Source: an uncultured Prevotellaceae bacterium
Lineage (GTDB): Bacteria > Bacteroidota > Bacteroidia > Bacteroidales > UBA932
Direction of reading: 5' to 3'
Assembly (NCBI GenBank): GCA_947166905.1
Contig: CAMVFZ010000012.1
Coordinates: 1-57,345 of the forward strand
Length of the DNA stretch: 57,345 bases
In this document: piece by piece, positions 32,251 through 41,446 of the stretch
Position numbering within the stretch: position 1 is the first letter of the stretch
How the letters are laid out: each line of letters begins with the position of its first letter
The notes under the pieces: model-generated
Databases searched by the model: none
Seen by the model: the letters and a program-made list of their open reading frames with translations, nothing else
What the model was told of the DNA's origin: nothing
Translations under genes and position numbers: made by a program

Positions 32251-32664
32251 ATGCAAAAGTTTGATAAAAGCTATCTTGATATGGCAGCAGTATGGGCTAA
32301 GAACTCATACTGCAAACGCCGTCAGGTCGGTGCCCTTATCGTAAAGGACAAAATGATTATTTCCGATGGCTACAATGGCACCCCCTCAGGCTTCGAGAAC
32401 ATCTGCGAGGACGAGACCACGGGCGCCACAAAGCCTTACGTCCTGCACGCCGAGGCCAATGCCATCTCCAAGGTAGCCAAATCCGGAAACAGCAGCGAGG
32501 GCGCCACTCTTTATGTGACGGCATCCCCCTGCCTGGAGTGCTCCAAGCTTATAATCCAGTCCGGAATCAAACGTGTAGTATATCGTGAGCAGTACCGCCT
32601 TGACGACGGTATTCAGCTGCTCAAGAGGGCTGGAATAGAGGTTGAACAAGTAGACGAGGACTAA
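32251..32664 (+). CDS. dCMP deaminase family protein
   Basis: This 137-aa zinc-dependent deaminase has the proton-shuttle motif H66-A-E68 (VLHAEANA) and the zinc pair C94 and C97 (SPCLEC), plus the dCMP-specific RRQVGALIVKDKMIISDGYNG stretch. It converts dCMP to dUMP for thymidylate synthesis. A ComEB-type annotation is the alternative name for the same family. It starts 1 nt after the ligase stop and directly abuts the S41 peptidase gene. Confidence 0.9.
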   Translation: MQKFDKSYLDMAAVWAKNSYCKRRQVGALIVKDKMIISDGYNGTPSGFENICEDETTGATKPYVLHAEANAISKVAKSGNSSEGATLYVTASPCLECSKLIIQSGIKRVVYREQYRLDDGIQLLKRAGIEVEQVDED

Positions 32665-34254
32665 ATGAAAGATAAAACTGCGCTGCCGATAGCTTTGCTT
32701 GGCGTTGCTATCGGCGTTCTGGCAACATTGATTGTCGGTTATATCGGCAAAAGCAACCGGAAAGCGGCAAGCGACCGCGACTGGAGCAAGTTGAACCTTG
32801 TACTGCAGCAGGTTCGTGAGAACTATGTAGACGAGGTCAATGTTCCGGAGGTTACTGAGGCTGCCATCGTCGCAGCCCTTTCCAAGCTTGATCCCCACTC
32901 GCTTTATCTTCCTCCGCAGGACCTGAAAGAGGCTGAAACAGACCTTGCAGGCAACTTCGAGGGCATCGGCATCCAGTTCAATGTGCCCAATGATACTGCA
33001 ATTGTGCTGGAGGTTATAGCCGGTGGTCCGTCAGAGAAGGCAGGCCTGCTGCCGGGAGACCGCATTTTGGAGGTGGACGGAGAGGTTATCGCCGGTGTAA
33101 AGTTCCCCCAGGACAGCATGGTCAAGAGGATGAAGGGCCCATCAGGTTCCAAGGTATCCATCAAGGTAAGCCGTGACAAAGAGCCTGTGAACTTTGATAT
33201 CATCCGCGGTAGAATACCTATCCATTGCGTGGACGCATCCTTTATGATGGGGGATACAACAGGTTATATCCGCCTTACAAAGTTCTCTGCCACTACATTC
33301 CAGGAGGTATCGGCTGCCGCAGTCAACCTTGCCGCCCAGGGTATGAAAAAGCTTATCATGGACATCAGGGACAATACCGGTGGCTACTTTAACCAGGCAC
33401 TTCTGCTCTCCAACCTCTTCCTGACCAAGGGCGACAATATCGTTTACCTTGACGGTCTGCATCGCAAGAGGGAGGAGTATCGGGCCGATGGTAACGGAAT
33501 CCTTCAGAACATAGAGCTTGTCATTATTATAAATGAGAACAGCGCTTCCTCAAGTGAAATCTTTGCAGGAGCTATCCAGGATAATGACAGGGGAGTGATA
33601 GTAGGCCGCCGTTCCTATGGAAAGGGCCTTGTTCAGGAGCCTCTGTACTTTAGCGACGGTTCTGCCGTAAGAATCTCTGTAGCAAGATATTACACTCCTT
33701 CTGGAAGATGTATTCAGCGCCCTTATAACGGAGAGGAAGACTACAGGATGGATCTTTACAAGCGTTATGTAGACGGAGAAATGTTCAGCCAGGACAGCGT
33801 CAAGGCAGATACCAGCGAGGTCTACAGGACAGTATCCGGCCGCAAGGTTTACGGTGGTGGAGGTATCATTCCCGATATCTATGTGCCTCTTGATACTACC
33901 CGTGCAACCGACTTCTACATCAAGTGCAACCGCAAGGCTCTGGCAGTGAAGTACGCTTCCATGATCTTTGACAAGTACAAGAACAAACTTGGTGCAATCG
34001 ACAATTACGGAGACTTGGAGAACTTCCTTGAGAGCATCAATATTCCGGCTTCCTTCCTGTCTTACGCAGCCCGTGAAGGGGTTTATGCCCAGAGAGGGGA
34101 GTGGGATGCCAGCAAGCCTTATATGCTGCCTCTGCTACGCTCTTTGATTGGAAGATGTTCCAAGCTTGGACAGAATGCTTATTACAAGCTCTATCTGCCT
34201 GTGGATGATGCCGTTATGGTTGCGCAAACAGCAGAAATGCCATCCGCGGAATAA
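32665..34254 (+). CDS. S41 family C-terminal processing peptidase
   Basis: This 529-aa periplasmic serine protease has one N-terminal membrane helix (residues 8-27). A PDZ domain (about 88-175) contains GIGIQFNV and GDRILEVDG. The S41 catalytic domain has the nucleophile S297 in ENSASSSEIF and general base K320 in SYGKGLVQ. It resembles the CtpA/Prc group that trims or degrades envelope proteins. It is the last gene of the argR operon, and its stop directly abuts the stop of the convergent TonB-like gene with no spacer. Confidence 0.93.
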   Translation: MKDKTALPIALLGVAIGVLATLIVGYIGKSNRKAASDRDWSKLNLVLQQVRENYVDEVNVPEVTEAAIVAALSKLDPHSLYLPPQDLKEAETDLAGNFEGIGIQFNVPNDTAIVLEVIAGGPSEKAGLLPGDRILEVDGEVIAGVKFPQDSMVKRMKGPSGSKVSIKVSRDKEPVNFDIIRGRIPIHCVDASFMMGDTTGYIRLTKFSATTFQEVSAAAVNLAAQGMKKLIMDIRDNTGGYFNQALLLSNLFLTKGDNIVYLDGLHRKREEYRADGNGILQNIELVIIINENSASSSEIFAGAIQDNDRGVIVGRRSYGKGLVQEPLYFSDGSAVRISVARYYTPSGRCIQRPYNGEEDYRMDLYKRYVDGEMFSQDSVKADTSEVYRTVSGRKVYGGGGIIPDIYVPLDTTRATDFYIKCNRKALAVKYASMIFDKYKNKLGAIDNYGDLENFLESINIPASFLSYAAREGVYAQRGEWDASKPYMLPLLRSLIGRCSKLGQNAYYKLYLPVDDAVMVAQTAEMPSAE

Positions 34255-34980
34255 TTACTGAGCTATAAACTGATAGACTATGTCCCCGTGCTGCCGCGCG
34301 GGGGCTTTTGTGTTTGTAGAGAAGCGGGAACGCTTGGCGGCATTGATGGCTTTTTCCCGCAGGCAGCCGTCCTTGGAAGAGGTGTCGTCCTGGACTTTTG
34401 CGTCTATTACCTTGCCGGAATTGTCTACTACTATTAGTACGGTAACCATGCCGCCTCCGAAGCAACCGTAGGCCGGGATGGGCAGGCGAGAGGCCTTACG
34501 GCCGTCCAGGGAGTAGGAGACTACTGACGGGCCGCTGTATTCCTTTGCCTGGGTTTCTTTCTTTGTTTTCTTGTTGTCTGCTACGTAGGTGTCTTCAGGC
34601 TCGTCCGGATGAACGCCGTCCTTAAGGTCCTGGGCCAGGCGGCGGGCGTCTTCGTAGAGCTTCTCTGCGTCCGTGCCACGGTCGTCTTTAAGTACGCTGG
34701 AGCGGTCTGTAGCCACGTTTTTGAACTCCTTGCCGGATTCTCCCGCTATCATTTGCTCTATGCGGCGGGCAATGGCCTCGTCAAAGGAAAGGTCTTCCTC
34801 CTTGACAGATGCTTTGATTTCCGGGGCCTTGCTTTGTTCCATCTCTGCGCTGAAGTCGAAGACATATTCTTCCCTTCCTGCCATGGTGCCAATCTGGAAC
34901 AAAAGCAGGACTATAATCACAGCCAGATGTACTGATACCGTGATATATAATCCTGCCTTATCTTCGCCCCTTAAGTTCAT
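34255..34980 (-). CDS. TonB-like energy transducer protein
   Basis: This 241-aa protein has a single N-terminal helix (about 10-30, ITVSVHLAVIIVLLLFQIG), a charged periplasmic linker (helical and Lys/Glu/Asp-rich rather than Pro-rich) and a C-terminal TonB fold (GGGMVTVLIVVDNSGKVIDA to AINAAKRSRFSTNTKAPARQ) ending GDIVYQFIAQ. It would couple an ExbB/ExbD motor to the outer membrane. It follows udk by 13 nt in the asnS-udk operon rather than lying with the exb genes 2 kb away. A TolA-like role is an alternative. Confidence 0.78.
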   Translation of the reverse strand: MNLRGEDKAGLYITVSVHLAVIIVLLLFQIGTMAGREEYVFDFSAEMEQSKAPEIKASVKEEDLSFDEAIARRIEQMIAGESGKEFKNVATDRSSVLKDDRGTDAEKLYEDARRLAQDLKDGVHPDEPEDTYVADNKKTKKETQAKEYSGPSVVSYSLDGRKASRLPIPAYGCFGGGMVTVLIVVDNSGKVIDAKVQDDTSSKDGCLREKAINAAKRSRFSTNTKAPARQHGDIVYQFIAQ

Positions 34981-34993
34981 AATGGGCCGGTTT

Positions 34994-35614
34994 TTATTTC
35001 TTGATACGGCTCATGGCCTTTTCTACGGTTGCAGAGATAACGTCGATTGCAACCTTGTTGTGGCCACCCTGAGGTATAACTATGTCTGCGTAGCGTTTGC
35101 TGGGCTCGATGAACTGGAGATGCATGGGCTTAACCGTAGCGCAATAGTGTTCTATTGCTGAATCTATGGTTCTACCGCGCTCTGCGATGTCACGGACGAT
35201 GATACGCATAAGGCGGTCGTCGTCATCGGCATCAACAAAAATCTTGATGTTCATCTGGTCGCGGAGCTCTTTGCAGGTGAAGATGAGGATGCCTTCCACA
35301 ATAATCACTTCTGCGGGCTCTACGGTCACTGTTTCTGTCTTGGAACGGGAACAGGTGATGTAGGAATAAACGGGCTGCTCTATGGTGTTGCCCTGCTTAA
35401 GATCGCGGATCTGCTGGCAGAGCAGCTTCCAGTCAATGGCGTCCGGGTGGTCGAAGTTAATCTTCTGCCTCTCTTCCGGGGGAAGATGGCTTGAATCTTT
35501 GTAGTACGAATCCTGGGGGATAACTACTACTCGGCCTTGCAATTGCTTTGTAATTGCTCTAACTACGGTGGTTTTTCCGGAGCCTGAACCACCTGCGATA
35601 CCAATGACTAGCAT
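34994..35614 (-). CDS. udk: Uridine kinase
   Basis: This 206-aa P-loop kinase phosphorylates uridine and cytidine with ATP or GTP in pyrimidine salvage. Walker A is GGSGSGKTT (8-16). Other landmarks are VIPQDSYYKD, NFDHPDAIDW and the VVEGILIF-like strand (VIIVEGILIFTCKELRD). The basic lid region RIIVRDIAERGRTIDS is intact. It is 15 nt downstream of asnS and 13 nt upstream of the TonB-like gene. Confidence 0.96.
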   Translation of the reverse strand: MLVIGIAGGSGSGKTTVVRAITKQLQGRVVVIPQDSYYKDSSHLPPEERQKINFDHPDAIDWKLLCQQIRDLKQGNTIEQPVYSYITCSRSKTETVTVEPAEVIIVEGILIFTCKELRDQMNIKIFVDADDDDRLMRIIVRDIAERGRTIDSAIEHYCATVKPMHLQFIEPSKRYADIVIPQGGHNKVAIDVISATVEKAMSRIKK

Positions 35615-35629
35615 AATATTGTAACTACG

Positions 35630-37030
35630 TTAAAACTCTGCATTCTTAGGTGTACGAGGGAACGGGATGACGTCGCGGATGTTGGTCATACCGGTCACAA
35701 AGAGCAGCAGACGCTCAAAACCAAGGCCGAAGCCGCTGTGAGGCACTGTTCCGTACCTGCGGGTATCTACGTACCACTCCAGGTTCTTGCGGCTCATTCC
35801 AAGCTCCTCAATACGCTTTTCAAGCTTCTCCAGTGAAGCTTCACGCTCGCTTCCGCCGATGATTTCTCCAATCTTCGGGAAAAGAACGTCCATACCGCGT
35901 ACGGTGCGGCCGTCCTCGTTCTGCTTCATGTAGAAGGCCTTGATATCCTTAGGGAAGTCTATGAGGATAACGGGCTTTCCGAAGTGTTTCTCTACAAGGT
36001 AACGCTCGTGCTCGCTCTGGAAGTCGGTGCCCCAGTGTACGGGATACTCGAACTGCTGGCCGTTCTTAATGGCCTCTTCCAGGATTTCAACTGCCTGGGT
36101 GTAGGTAACCTTCTGGAAGGCGATGCCAAGCACGCTGCGAAGTCTCTCGATAAGGCCGTCGTCATACTTGTCGTTCAGGAACTGAAGGTCGTCCATGCAG
36201 TTGTCAAGAGCGTACTGTACAAGGTATTTAACGAACTCTTCTGCAAGAGCCATGTTGTCGTTGATGTCGTAGAAAGCCATCTCCGGCTCTATCATCCAGA
36301 ACTCTGCCAGGTGGCGGGGAGTGTTGGAATTCTCTGCGCGGAAGGTAGGACCGAAGGTGTAGATCTCACCAACTGCGGTGGCTCCAAGCTCACCCTCAAG
36401 CTGACCGCTTACGGTAAGGGAAGTCTTCTTGCCAAAGAAATCCTTGCTGAAGTCTACTTTACCGTTGTGTACAGGCACGTTTGCAAGATCCAAGGTAGTA
36501 ACCTGGAACATGTCTCCTGCGCCCTCTGCGTCAGACTCTGTGATAAGCGGGGTATGAAGATATACGAAGCCCTTGTCGTTAAAGAATTTATGGATTGCAA
36601 AGGCCATTGCGTGACGGATGCGCAGAACAGCACCGAAGGTGTTTGTCCTGAGCCTCATGTGTGCAACGGTCCTGAGGTACTCCAGTGAAGTATCCTTCTT
36701 CTGAAGAGGGAAGCGCATAGGGTCGCATTCTCCCAGGACAACGATTTCCTTAGCCTGGATTTCTACAGCCTGGCCGCTGCCGATGGACTCGGTAAGCGTA
36801 CCGATTACCTGCAGGCTGGCACCGGTGGTAACCAGCTTGAGGGTTTCCTCGTCGATTACGTCGCAGGGTGCAACTACCTGAATATTCTTTACAGTTGAAC
36901 CATCGTTAAGAGCGATGAATTTTACCTGTTTGTTGCCGCGCTTTGTTCTGACCCAGCCTTTTGCAAGCACCTCTGCTCCGGGTGTGCTGCAAAGAAGGTC
37001 CTTAACCTTAGTTCTCTTCAGAGTATCCAT
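35630..37030 (-). CDS. asnS: Asparagine--tRNA ligase
   Basis: This 466-aa class IIb synthetase charges tRNA-Asn. The N-terminal OB-fold anticodon domain contains [19 protein letters not shown]. The catalytic core shows the class II motifs, with [21 protein letters not shown] (motif 2) and [21 protein letters not shown] (motif 3). It ends [10 protein letters not shown] as usual for AsnRS. Presence of AsnS implies direct Asn-tRNA synthesis. It heads the asnS-udk-tonB operon. Confidence 0.97.
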   Translation of the reverse strand: MDTLKRTKVKDLLCSTPGAEVLAKGWVRTKRGNKQVKFIALNDGSTVKNIQVVAPCDVIDEETLKLVTTGASLQVIGTLTESIGSGQAVEIQAKEIVVLGECDPMRFPLQKKDTSLEYLRTVAHMRLRTNTFGAVLRIRHAMAFAIHKFFNDKGFVYLHTPLITESDAEGAGDMFQVTTLDLANVPVHNGKVDFSKDFFGKKTSLTVSGQLEGELGATAVGEIYTFGPTFRAENSNTPRHLAEFWMIEPEMAFYDINDNMALAEEFVKYLVQYALDNCMDDLQFLNDKYDDGLIERLRSVLGIAFQKVTYTQAVEILEEAIKNGQQFEYPVHWGTDFQSEHERYLVEKHFGKPVILIDFPKDIKAFYMKQNEDGRTVRGMDVLFPKIGEIIGGSEREASLEKLEKRIEELGMSRKNLEWYVDTRRYGTVPHSGFGLGFERLLLFVTGMTNIRDVIPFPRTPKNAEF

Positions 37031-37067
37031 TTGTGTGAAATTTGTTCTAAACTAATATATAAACATG

Positions 37068-37075
37068 CAAAGATA
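37068..37075 (-). promoter_or_regulatory. -7 element TATCTTTG for asnS
   Basis: CAAAGATA on the plus strand reads TATCTTTG on the minus strand, 37 nt upstream of the asnS ATG. Confidence 0.6.
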
Positions 37076-37089
37076 GTGAATATAGTTGT

Positions 37090-37119
37090 AAAAAGAAAGC
37101 CCCTCCGTAAGGAGAGGCT
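37090..37119 (-). terminator. Terminator of the exbB-exbD operon
   Basis: On the minus strand a 9-bp stem (37111-37119 pairing with 37098-37106, one G-U) and 4-nt loop run into TTCTTTTT. It separates the exb operon from asnS. Confidence 0.8.
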
Positions 37120-37147
37120 CTCTTTTAAAGAATATAGAAATCTGATT

Positions 37148-37615
37148 TTACTCAGCTTTTCTTGCCTGGTACAGGATCTTAAGTGCGGAGCAACGTCTGA
37201 GCTCCTGCTTAACATCCGTAATGATACCCATTCTGACATCCATGTCACCCTTAATAACTGTGGTCATAAGGGCGCGGTCGCTTTCGTTCATAGACTCACG
37301 CTCTGCTGCGATAAAGTCACGGATATCCTCGATAGACTTGAAGTCGTCGTTGAGCTGGATACGGGCCTCGGTACCGTACTTAGCCTGCAGCATGCGGGTA
37401 GGCGGACCGATGTTGATGTAAGATGCAAGGTCTTTCCTTTCCAGTTTAACAACTTCCGAAGCCTCAGGAAGCTTTACCATAACTTTATTCTCAGTTTCAC
37501 GCATCTGAGTGGTAACCATAAAGAAGAACAGAAGCATGAACACGATATCGGAGAGAGATCCGGAAGACATTGACGGAACCTCTTTCTTGCTATTGCTGCC
37601 ACCGAATTTTGACAT
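37148..37615 (-). CDS. exbD: ExbD/TolR family biopolymer transport protein (second copy)
   Basis: This 155-aa inner-membrane protein has one N-terminal helix (about 24-40, DIVFMLLFFFMVTTQM), preceded by a Ser-rich segment, with the proton-path Asp in LSDIVFM. The periplasmic domain follows (ARIQLNDDFKSIEDIRDFI). It is part of a proton-driven motor with ExbB. It lies 13 nt downstream of the first exbD. The two copies differ strongly in the periplasmic part, suggesting a heteromeric motor. Confidence 0.88.
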   Translation of the reverse strand: MSKFGGSNSKKEVPSMSSGSLSDIVFMLLFFFMVTTQMRETENKVMVKLPEASEVVKLERKDLASYINIGPPTRMLQAKYGTEARIQLNDDFKSIEDIRDFIAAERESMNESDRALMTTVIKGDMDVRMGIITDVKQELRRCSALKILYQARKAE

Positions 37616-37628
37616 ATTCTATTCCTCC

Positions 37629-38207
37629 TTATTTTTTACCGGTATCCTTAGGCTCTGCCTCAGAGATGTTCTGAGGTACAGCCTCTTTAACAATCTTCTG
37701 CTGCTCCTCCGTCAAGTTGGCAAATTTCTTACCATAGTTCCTTGAGGAGAATTCATCACGGAGCTCGTTAATAGCCTTAACAAGTTCGTTCTGAACAGCA
37801 ATGTAGGCTCTGTAGCTTGTACCACGGTCATTCTGCAGGGAGATAATACCCTTGGTGACCTGGCAAGGACCGTAGCCTTCAATCTGCTTTGTCTCTTTCT
37901 CGGGGAGATTGGGATCATCGGCAGGATTGCTAAGGAATTCCTTGATTTTGTCTTTGAGCATGCTGATGTCTATGGGTTCGCTACCGGCGAGAAGTCTGTC
38001 AGCAGAATTGATTCTGACAATGATAATGTTACGACGGTTGATCTTGATATCTTCCACCTTCTGATCTTTGTCAGGCATAGGAGGGAGACGTCTGTTCAAA
38101 CCTGTCTGGCTTCCCATGGTTGTAGTCATGAGGAAGTAGCACAAGAGCAGGAACGCGATATCAGCCGTTGAACTTGAGTTAATCGCAGGTGTTTTTTTCT
38201 TACCCAT
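37629..38207 (-). CDS. exbD: ExbD/TolR family biopolymer transport protein (first copy)
   Basis: This 192-aa protein has one N-terminal helix, with the proton-path Asp in STADIAFLLLCYFLMTTTMGSQ. Its long periplasmic domain carries a charged C-terminal helix (FANLTEEQQKIVKEA). It is larger than the second copy. In Bacteroidetes, motor operons commonly have two ExbD paralogues. It lies 6 nt downstream of the 4-TM protein. Confidence 0.88.
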   Translation of the reverse strand: MGKKKTPAINSSSTADIAFLLLCYFLMTTTMGSQTGLNRRLPPMPDKDQKVEDIKINRRNIIIVRINSADRLLAGSEPIDISMLKDKIKEFLSNPADDPNLPEKETKQIEGYGPCQVTKGIISLQNDRGTSYRAYIAVQNELVKAINELRDEFSSRNYGKKFANLTEEQQKIVKEAVPQNISEAEPKDTGKK

Positions 38208-38213
38208 AGTACA

Positions 38214-38660
38214 TTAGTTTTTACGAACCCTACTGGCAATTTCGCCTACAATGATGGAAAGAATCGCTGCGGCGCCTGCAAACCAGGTAAGATTCAAGAT
38301 GGTATCAGTGAGCTTGAGAGTACCGCTTGTGACGGGATCTCCATTGTAAGCCAGGGGCTCTGAGCCGGCAGCCAGAACGTAGGCGATGCCGCAGATAACA
38401 GCAACAACTACGAGGCCGATTCCGAGCTTAACAAGGCTCTTGGGATTGTTGGCAGCCATGATGAAGATGCTCACTACTACTGCGCATACGACGGCCAAGC
38501 CGATCATAAAGTAGCCCCAGTAGAGCAGAGGATCAACAGTTCCGTTGTCGTTTGCAGGTGCATCCGGGTAACCCTTCAGCGAGCCCAGCACGACAATGAG
38601 GAGACTGATGAACATCAGCGCCAGCATTATCCATTTGAATATTTTATTCTGTTTTCCCAT
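38214..38660 (-). CDS. Four-helix membrane protein of the exb operon
   Basis: This 148-aa protein has four hydrophobic segments: about 9-27, 46-70, 77-98 and 122-142. The loop after helix 1 (KGYPDAPANDNGTVDPLLYWG) is periplasmic by the positive-inside rule. I know no named function. Its tight placement between exbB (12 nt) and exbD (6 nt), an arrangement I recall from other Bacteroidetes, suggests an accessory subunit of the motor. Confidence 0.75.
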   Translation of the reverse strand: MGKQNKIFKWIMLALMFISLLIVVLGSLKGYPDAPANDNGTVDPLLYWGYFMIGLAVVCAVVVSIFIMAANNPKSLVKLGIGLVVVAVICGIAYVLAAGSEPLAYNGDPVTSGTLKLTDTILNLTWFAGAAAILSIIVGEIASRVRKN

Positions 38661-38672
38661 TGTAAGGATAAA

Positions 38673-39470
38673 TTACTTTTTGTTGTACTTTGAAAGGATA
38701 TCAACGAGGGAGATGGAAGAGTCTTCCATATCGATGGTGATAGAGTCAATCTTGGCGAGGATGTAGTTGTAGAACACCTGAAGGATCATAGCAACGATCA
38801 AACCGGCAACGGTTGTGATAAGGGCGATCTTCATACCACCTGCAACAACGTTAGGGGAGATATCACCAGCTGCCTGGATAGCGTCGAATGCTGCGATCAT
38901 ACCGATAACGGTACCAAGGAATCCGAGTGAAGGAGCGATTGCGATGAAGAGGGAGATCCAAGAGAGACCGTTCTCAAGCTGGCTCATCTGTACGGAACCA
39001 TAAGAAACGATTGACTTCTCTACGGTGTCAAGACCCTGGTCGTAACGGAGGAGACCCTGATAGAAGATGCTTGCTACAGGACCACGGGTGTTACGGCAAA
39101 CGTCCTTTGCAGCCTCGATGCCACCTTTGTTGAGGGCGTCCTCTACATTGGCGAGAAGCTTCTTGACATTAACCTTTGCAAAGTTGAGGTAAAGGATACG
39201 CTCGATAGACAGAGCAAGACCAAGGATCAAGCAGAGGACGATAAGGGTCATGAAGCCTGCACCACCCTCGATGAATTTAGTCTTGATTGCCTGGTGAAGA
39301 GGAATGTCCTCACCGGTACCATTGAGAAGGGAAGCAGCCGATACGGGAGCATCCTCAACAACCTCAGTAGCCTCAGGAGCGGTAGCGTCTGCCTCTTCCT
39401 GTGCTGAAGCGATGTTTGCAGAGATGGCCATAAGACCAGCTACTGCCAAAAACATGAAAAACTTTTTCAT
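38673..39470 (-). CDS. exbB: ExbB/TolQ family motor protein
   Basis: This 265-aa inner-membrane protein has an N-terminal signal-like helix (MKKFFMFLAVAGLMAISANI, then ASAQEEADA), a Glu/Ala-rich periplasmic stretch and three further helices (about 75-95, 175-195 and 215-240). The MotA/TolQ/ExbB core is recognisable from ISLFIAIAPSLGFLGTVIGMI and GMKIALITTVAGLIVAMI. It forms the proton channel with ExbD. It is the first gene of the motor operon. The 130-nt region upstream (39471-39600) is A/T-rich with no clear TAnnTTTG box. Confidence 0.92.
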   Translation of the reverse strand: MKKFFMFLAVAGLMAISANIASAQEEADATAPEATEVVEDAPVSAASLLNGTGEDIPLHQAIKTKFIEGGAGFMTLIVLCLILGLALSIERILYLNFAKVNVKKLLANVEDALNKGGIEAAKDVCRNTRGPVASIFYQGLLRYDQGLDTVEKSIVSYGSVQMSQLENGLSWISLFIAIAPSLGFLGTVIGMIAAFDAIQAAGDISPNVVAGGMKIALITTVAGLIVAMILQVFYNYILAKIDSITIDMEDSSISLVDILSKYNKK

Positions 39471-39600
39471 AATTGTTTTTGAGTGTTTGAAATAAATAAT
39501 TGTATTAAGTTAATAATATTTGTCAGCTTTAACCTGTTGGTTACAACGTTAAAATTCGGTGCAATTTAGCAATTAAAATTGAAACCGCAAAGCCTGGGGC

Positions 39601-40647
39601 CTAAAATATCGATATTTCTCCTTTCAGGTTTTTGACCATTAATTCTTTAACTTTTTCATTATCAGAGGTCTTGCCCATCAGATAGAATAATTTTGCAAGA
39701 CAGCTTTCAGTTGTGGAATCGTAACCATTTATAACGCCCGCCTTCTGAAGAGCCTTGCCGGTTGCGTAGATGCTCATGTCTACGGAGCCTGAAAGGCACT
39801 GGGTCACGTTGACCAGGATCTTGCCCATTCCGGCGGCCTCTGACACTATGTCTATGAACCAGGGTTTGGTAGGGGCGTTGCCTGCTCCGTAGGTCTCGAT
39901 GATCACGGCGCGGGATTCCTTGCCGCACAGTATGTGGTGCACCACTTCCTTGGTTATACCGGGATGCAACTTAAGAATTGAAACCCTTGTATCCAGCTCT
40001 GTACTAACCTCCAGCGGCGTTCCTGGGGCCGGAGCCTTAAGAATGATGTCCTTATTGTATTTAATTGTAATGCCTGCCTGGGCCAGCGGGGGCAGGTTAG
40101 GGGAGCGGAAGGCGCTGAATTCCTCTGAATTCACTTTTACGCTGCGGTTGCCCCTCATCAGCAGGGAATTGAAATACACGCACACCTCCGGAACCATCGG
40201 CCTGCCATCAGAATCTTTTGCCGATGCTATTTCAACCGCCGATATCAGATTTTCCTTGCCATCGGTACGGGGTACGCCGACGGGCAACTGGCTACCGGTG
40301 AAGATGACAGGTTTGCCCAGGTTGCCAAGCATGAAACTCAGGGCCGATGCCGAATAGGCCATCGTATCCGTGCCATGAAGCACTATGAAGCCATCGTAGT
40401 TGTCATAGCTGTCCCTTATCAGGGTGGCAATCTTCTGCCACATTGAGGGCTCTACGTCCGACGAATCTATCAGGGGATCGAAGGTATGGGTCTTGATGTC
40501 TACGGAGAACTGCCCGATCTCCGGCACCTGTTGCGCGATCTGGCTGAAGTCGAAAGGCTTCAGTGTACCTTCTTTAAGGTCCTGTTTCATTCCGATGGTG
40601 CCTCCGGTATAAATCAGAAGCAGGGCGGCTTTTTCTTTTCCTGTCAT
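39601..40647 (-). CDS. ansA: Type I L-asparaginase (cytoplasmic type)
   Basis: This 348-aa asparaginase hydrolyses L-asparagine to aspartate and ammonia. The nucleophile is T17 in YTGGTIG and the second catalytic triad is T93-D94 in VLHGTDTMAYSA. FTGSQLPVGVPRTDGKENL and GAGNAPTK also match the family. No signal peptide is present, which fits the type I enzyme. It overlaps tatD by 4 nt (ATGA), so the two are translationally coupled. Confidence 0.94.
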   Translation of the reverse strand: MTGKEKAALLLIYTGGTIGMKQDLKEGTLKPFDFSQIAQQVPEIGQFSVDIKTHTFDPLIDSSDVEPSMWQKIATLIRDSYDNYDGFIVLHGTDTMAYSASALSFMLGNLGKPVIFTGSQLPVGVPRTDGKENLISAVEIASAKDSDGRPMVPEVCVYFNSLLMRGNRSVKVNSEEFSAFRSPNLPPLAQAGITIKYNKDIILKAPAPGTPLEVSTELDTRVSILKLHPGITKEVVHHILCGKESRAVIIETYGAGNAPTKPWFIDIVSEAAGMGKILVNVTQCLSGSVDMSIYATGKALQKAGVINGYDSTTESCLAKLFYLMGKTSDNEKVKELMVKNLKGEISIF

Positions 40648-41426
40648 AGTCTGTCCAGTGAAAACAATTCTGTGGCAGAGGCTGTGGTAACTTCCGCAAC
40701 CTCTTCTATATCAATTTCTTTAATTTCTGCTATCTTGCCCGCAATTATGGGTATGTAAGAGGGCTCGTTGCGCTCTCCGCGGTGCGGAACCGGCGGCAGG
40801 TACGGGGAATCCGTCTCCAACAGTATGCTTTGGAGGGGAATATCCTTTACCGCTATGGCCAGTTTGGAGTTCTTGTATGTAAGCACGCCGCCGATGCCAA
40901 CCTTCCAATCCCCGTATTTCTGAAGACGCTGGAAGGTCTCGTAACTGCCGCTGAACGCGTGCAGGTTGCCCCTGAGCCCAAGGTGGCGGCAGTCGTCCAT
41001 AATCTTGAAGAAGTCCTCTGTAGCATCCCTCAGGTGAATATTCACAGGCAGTCCAAGCCGGGCGGCAAGCTCCAACTGATAGCGGAAGGCAAGCTTCTGC
41101 TCTTCTACGAACTCTACTGACCAGTGATAATCCAGTCCGATCTCTCCCAGGGCAACGGTTTCCGGGCCGATGGCGGCTTCTACCAGCTCAATCTCCTTTT
41201 CCCAACCCTTGTCTGCAGAGCCGGGATAAAGGCCTATCATGTGGTAAAGTACTCCGGGATATTGTTTGCACAGATCCAGGGCCGCCTGGCGCTCACGGCT
41301 GTCTACGTCCGGATGGATGATCCGGGTGATGCCGGCTGCCGCAGCGCGGGCTATTGCCGCCGGGGCATCGGCAGTAAAGGCCTCGTCGCTCAGATGGGCG
41401 TGGGTATCTGTGAATCGTAAAGACAT
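40644..41426 (-). CDS. tatD: TatD family metal-dependent hydrolase/DNase
   Basis: This 260-aa TIM-barrel hydrolase has the metal ligands H9-x-H11 in DTHAHLSD, a Glu in ALGEIGLDYHW, a His in VNIHLRDA and the closing ETDSPYLPP motif. TatD proteins act as 3'-5' exonucleases in DNA repair and clearance. It sits 20 nt downstream of dprA and overlaps ansA. Confidence 0.93.
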   Translation of the reverse strand: MSLRFTDTHAHLSDEAFTADAPAAIARAAAAGITRIIHPDVDSRERQAALDLCKQYPGVLYHMIGLYPGSADKGWEKEIELVEAAIGPETVALGEIGLDYHWSVEFVEEQKLAFRYQLELAARLGLPVNIHLRDATEDFFKIMDDCRHLGLRGNLHAFSGSYETFQRLQKYGDWKVGIGGVLTYKNSKLAIAVKDIPLQSILLETDSPYLPPVPHRGERNEPSYIPIIAGKIAEIKEIDIEEVAEVTTASATELFSLDRL

Positions 41427-41446
41427 CTTTGCAAAGATAGGAAAAA

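Noticed and set aside
35984..36688. 234-codon plus-strand frame inside asnS
   Set aside because: It is a shadow of the asparaginyl-tRNA synthetase frame.
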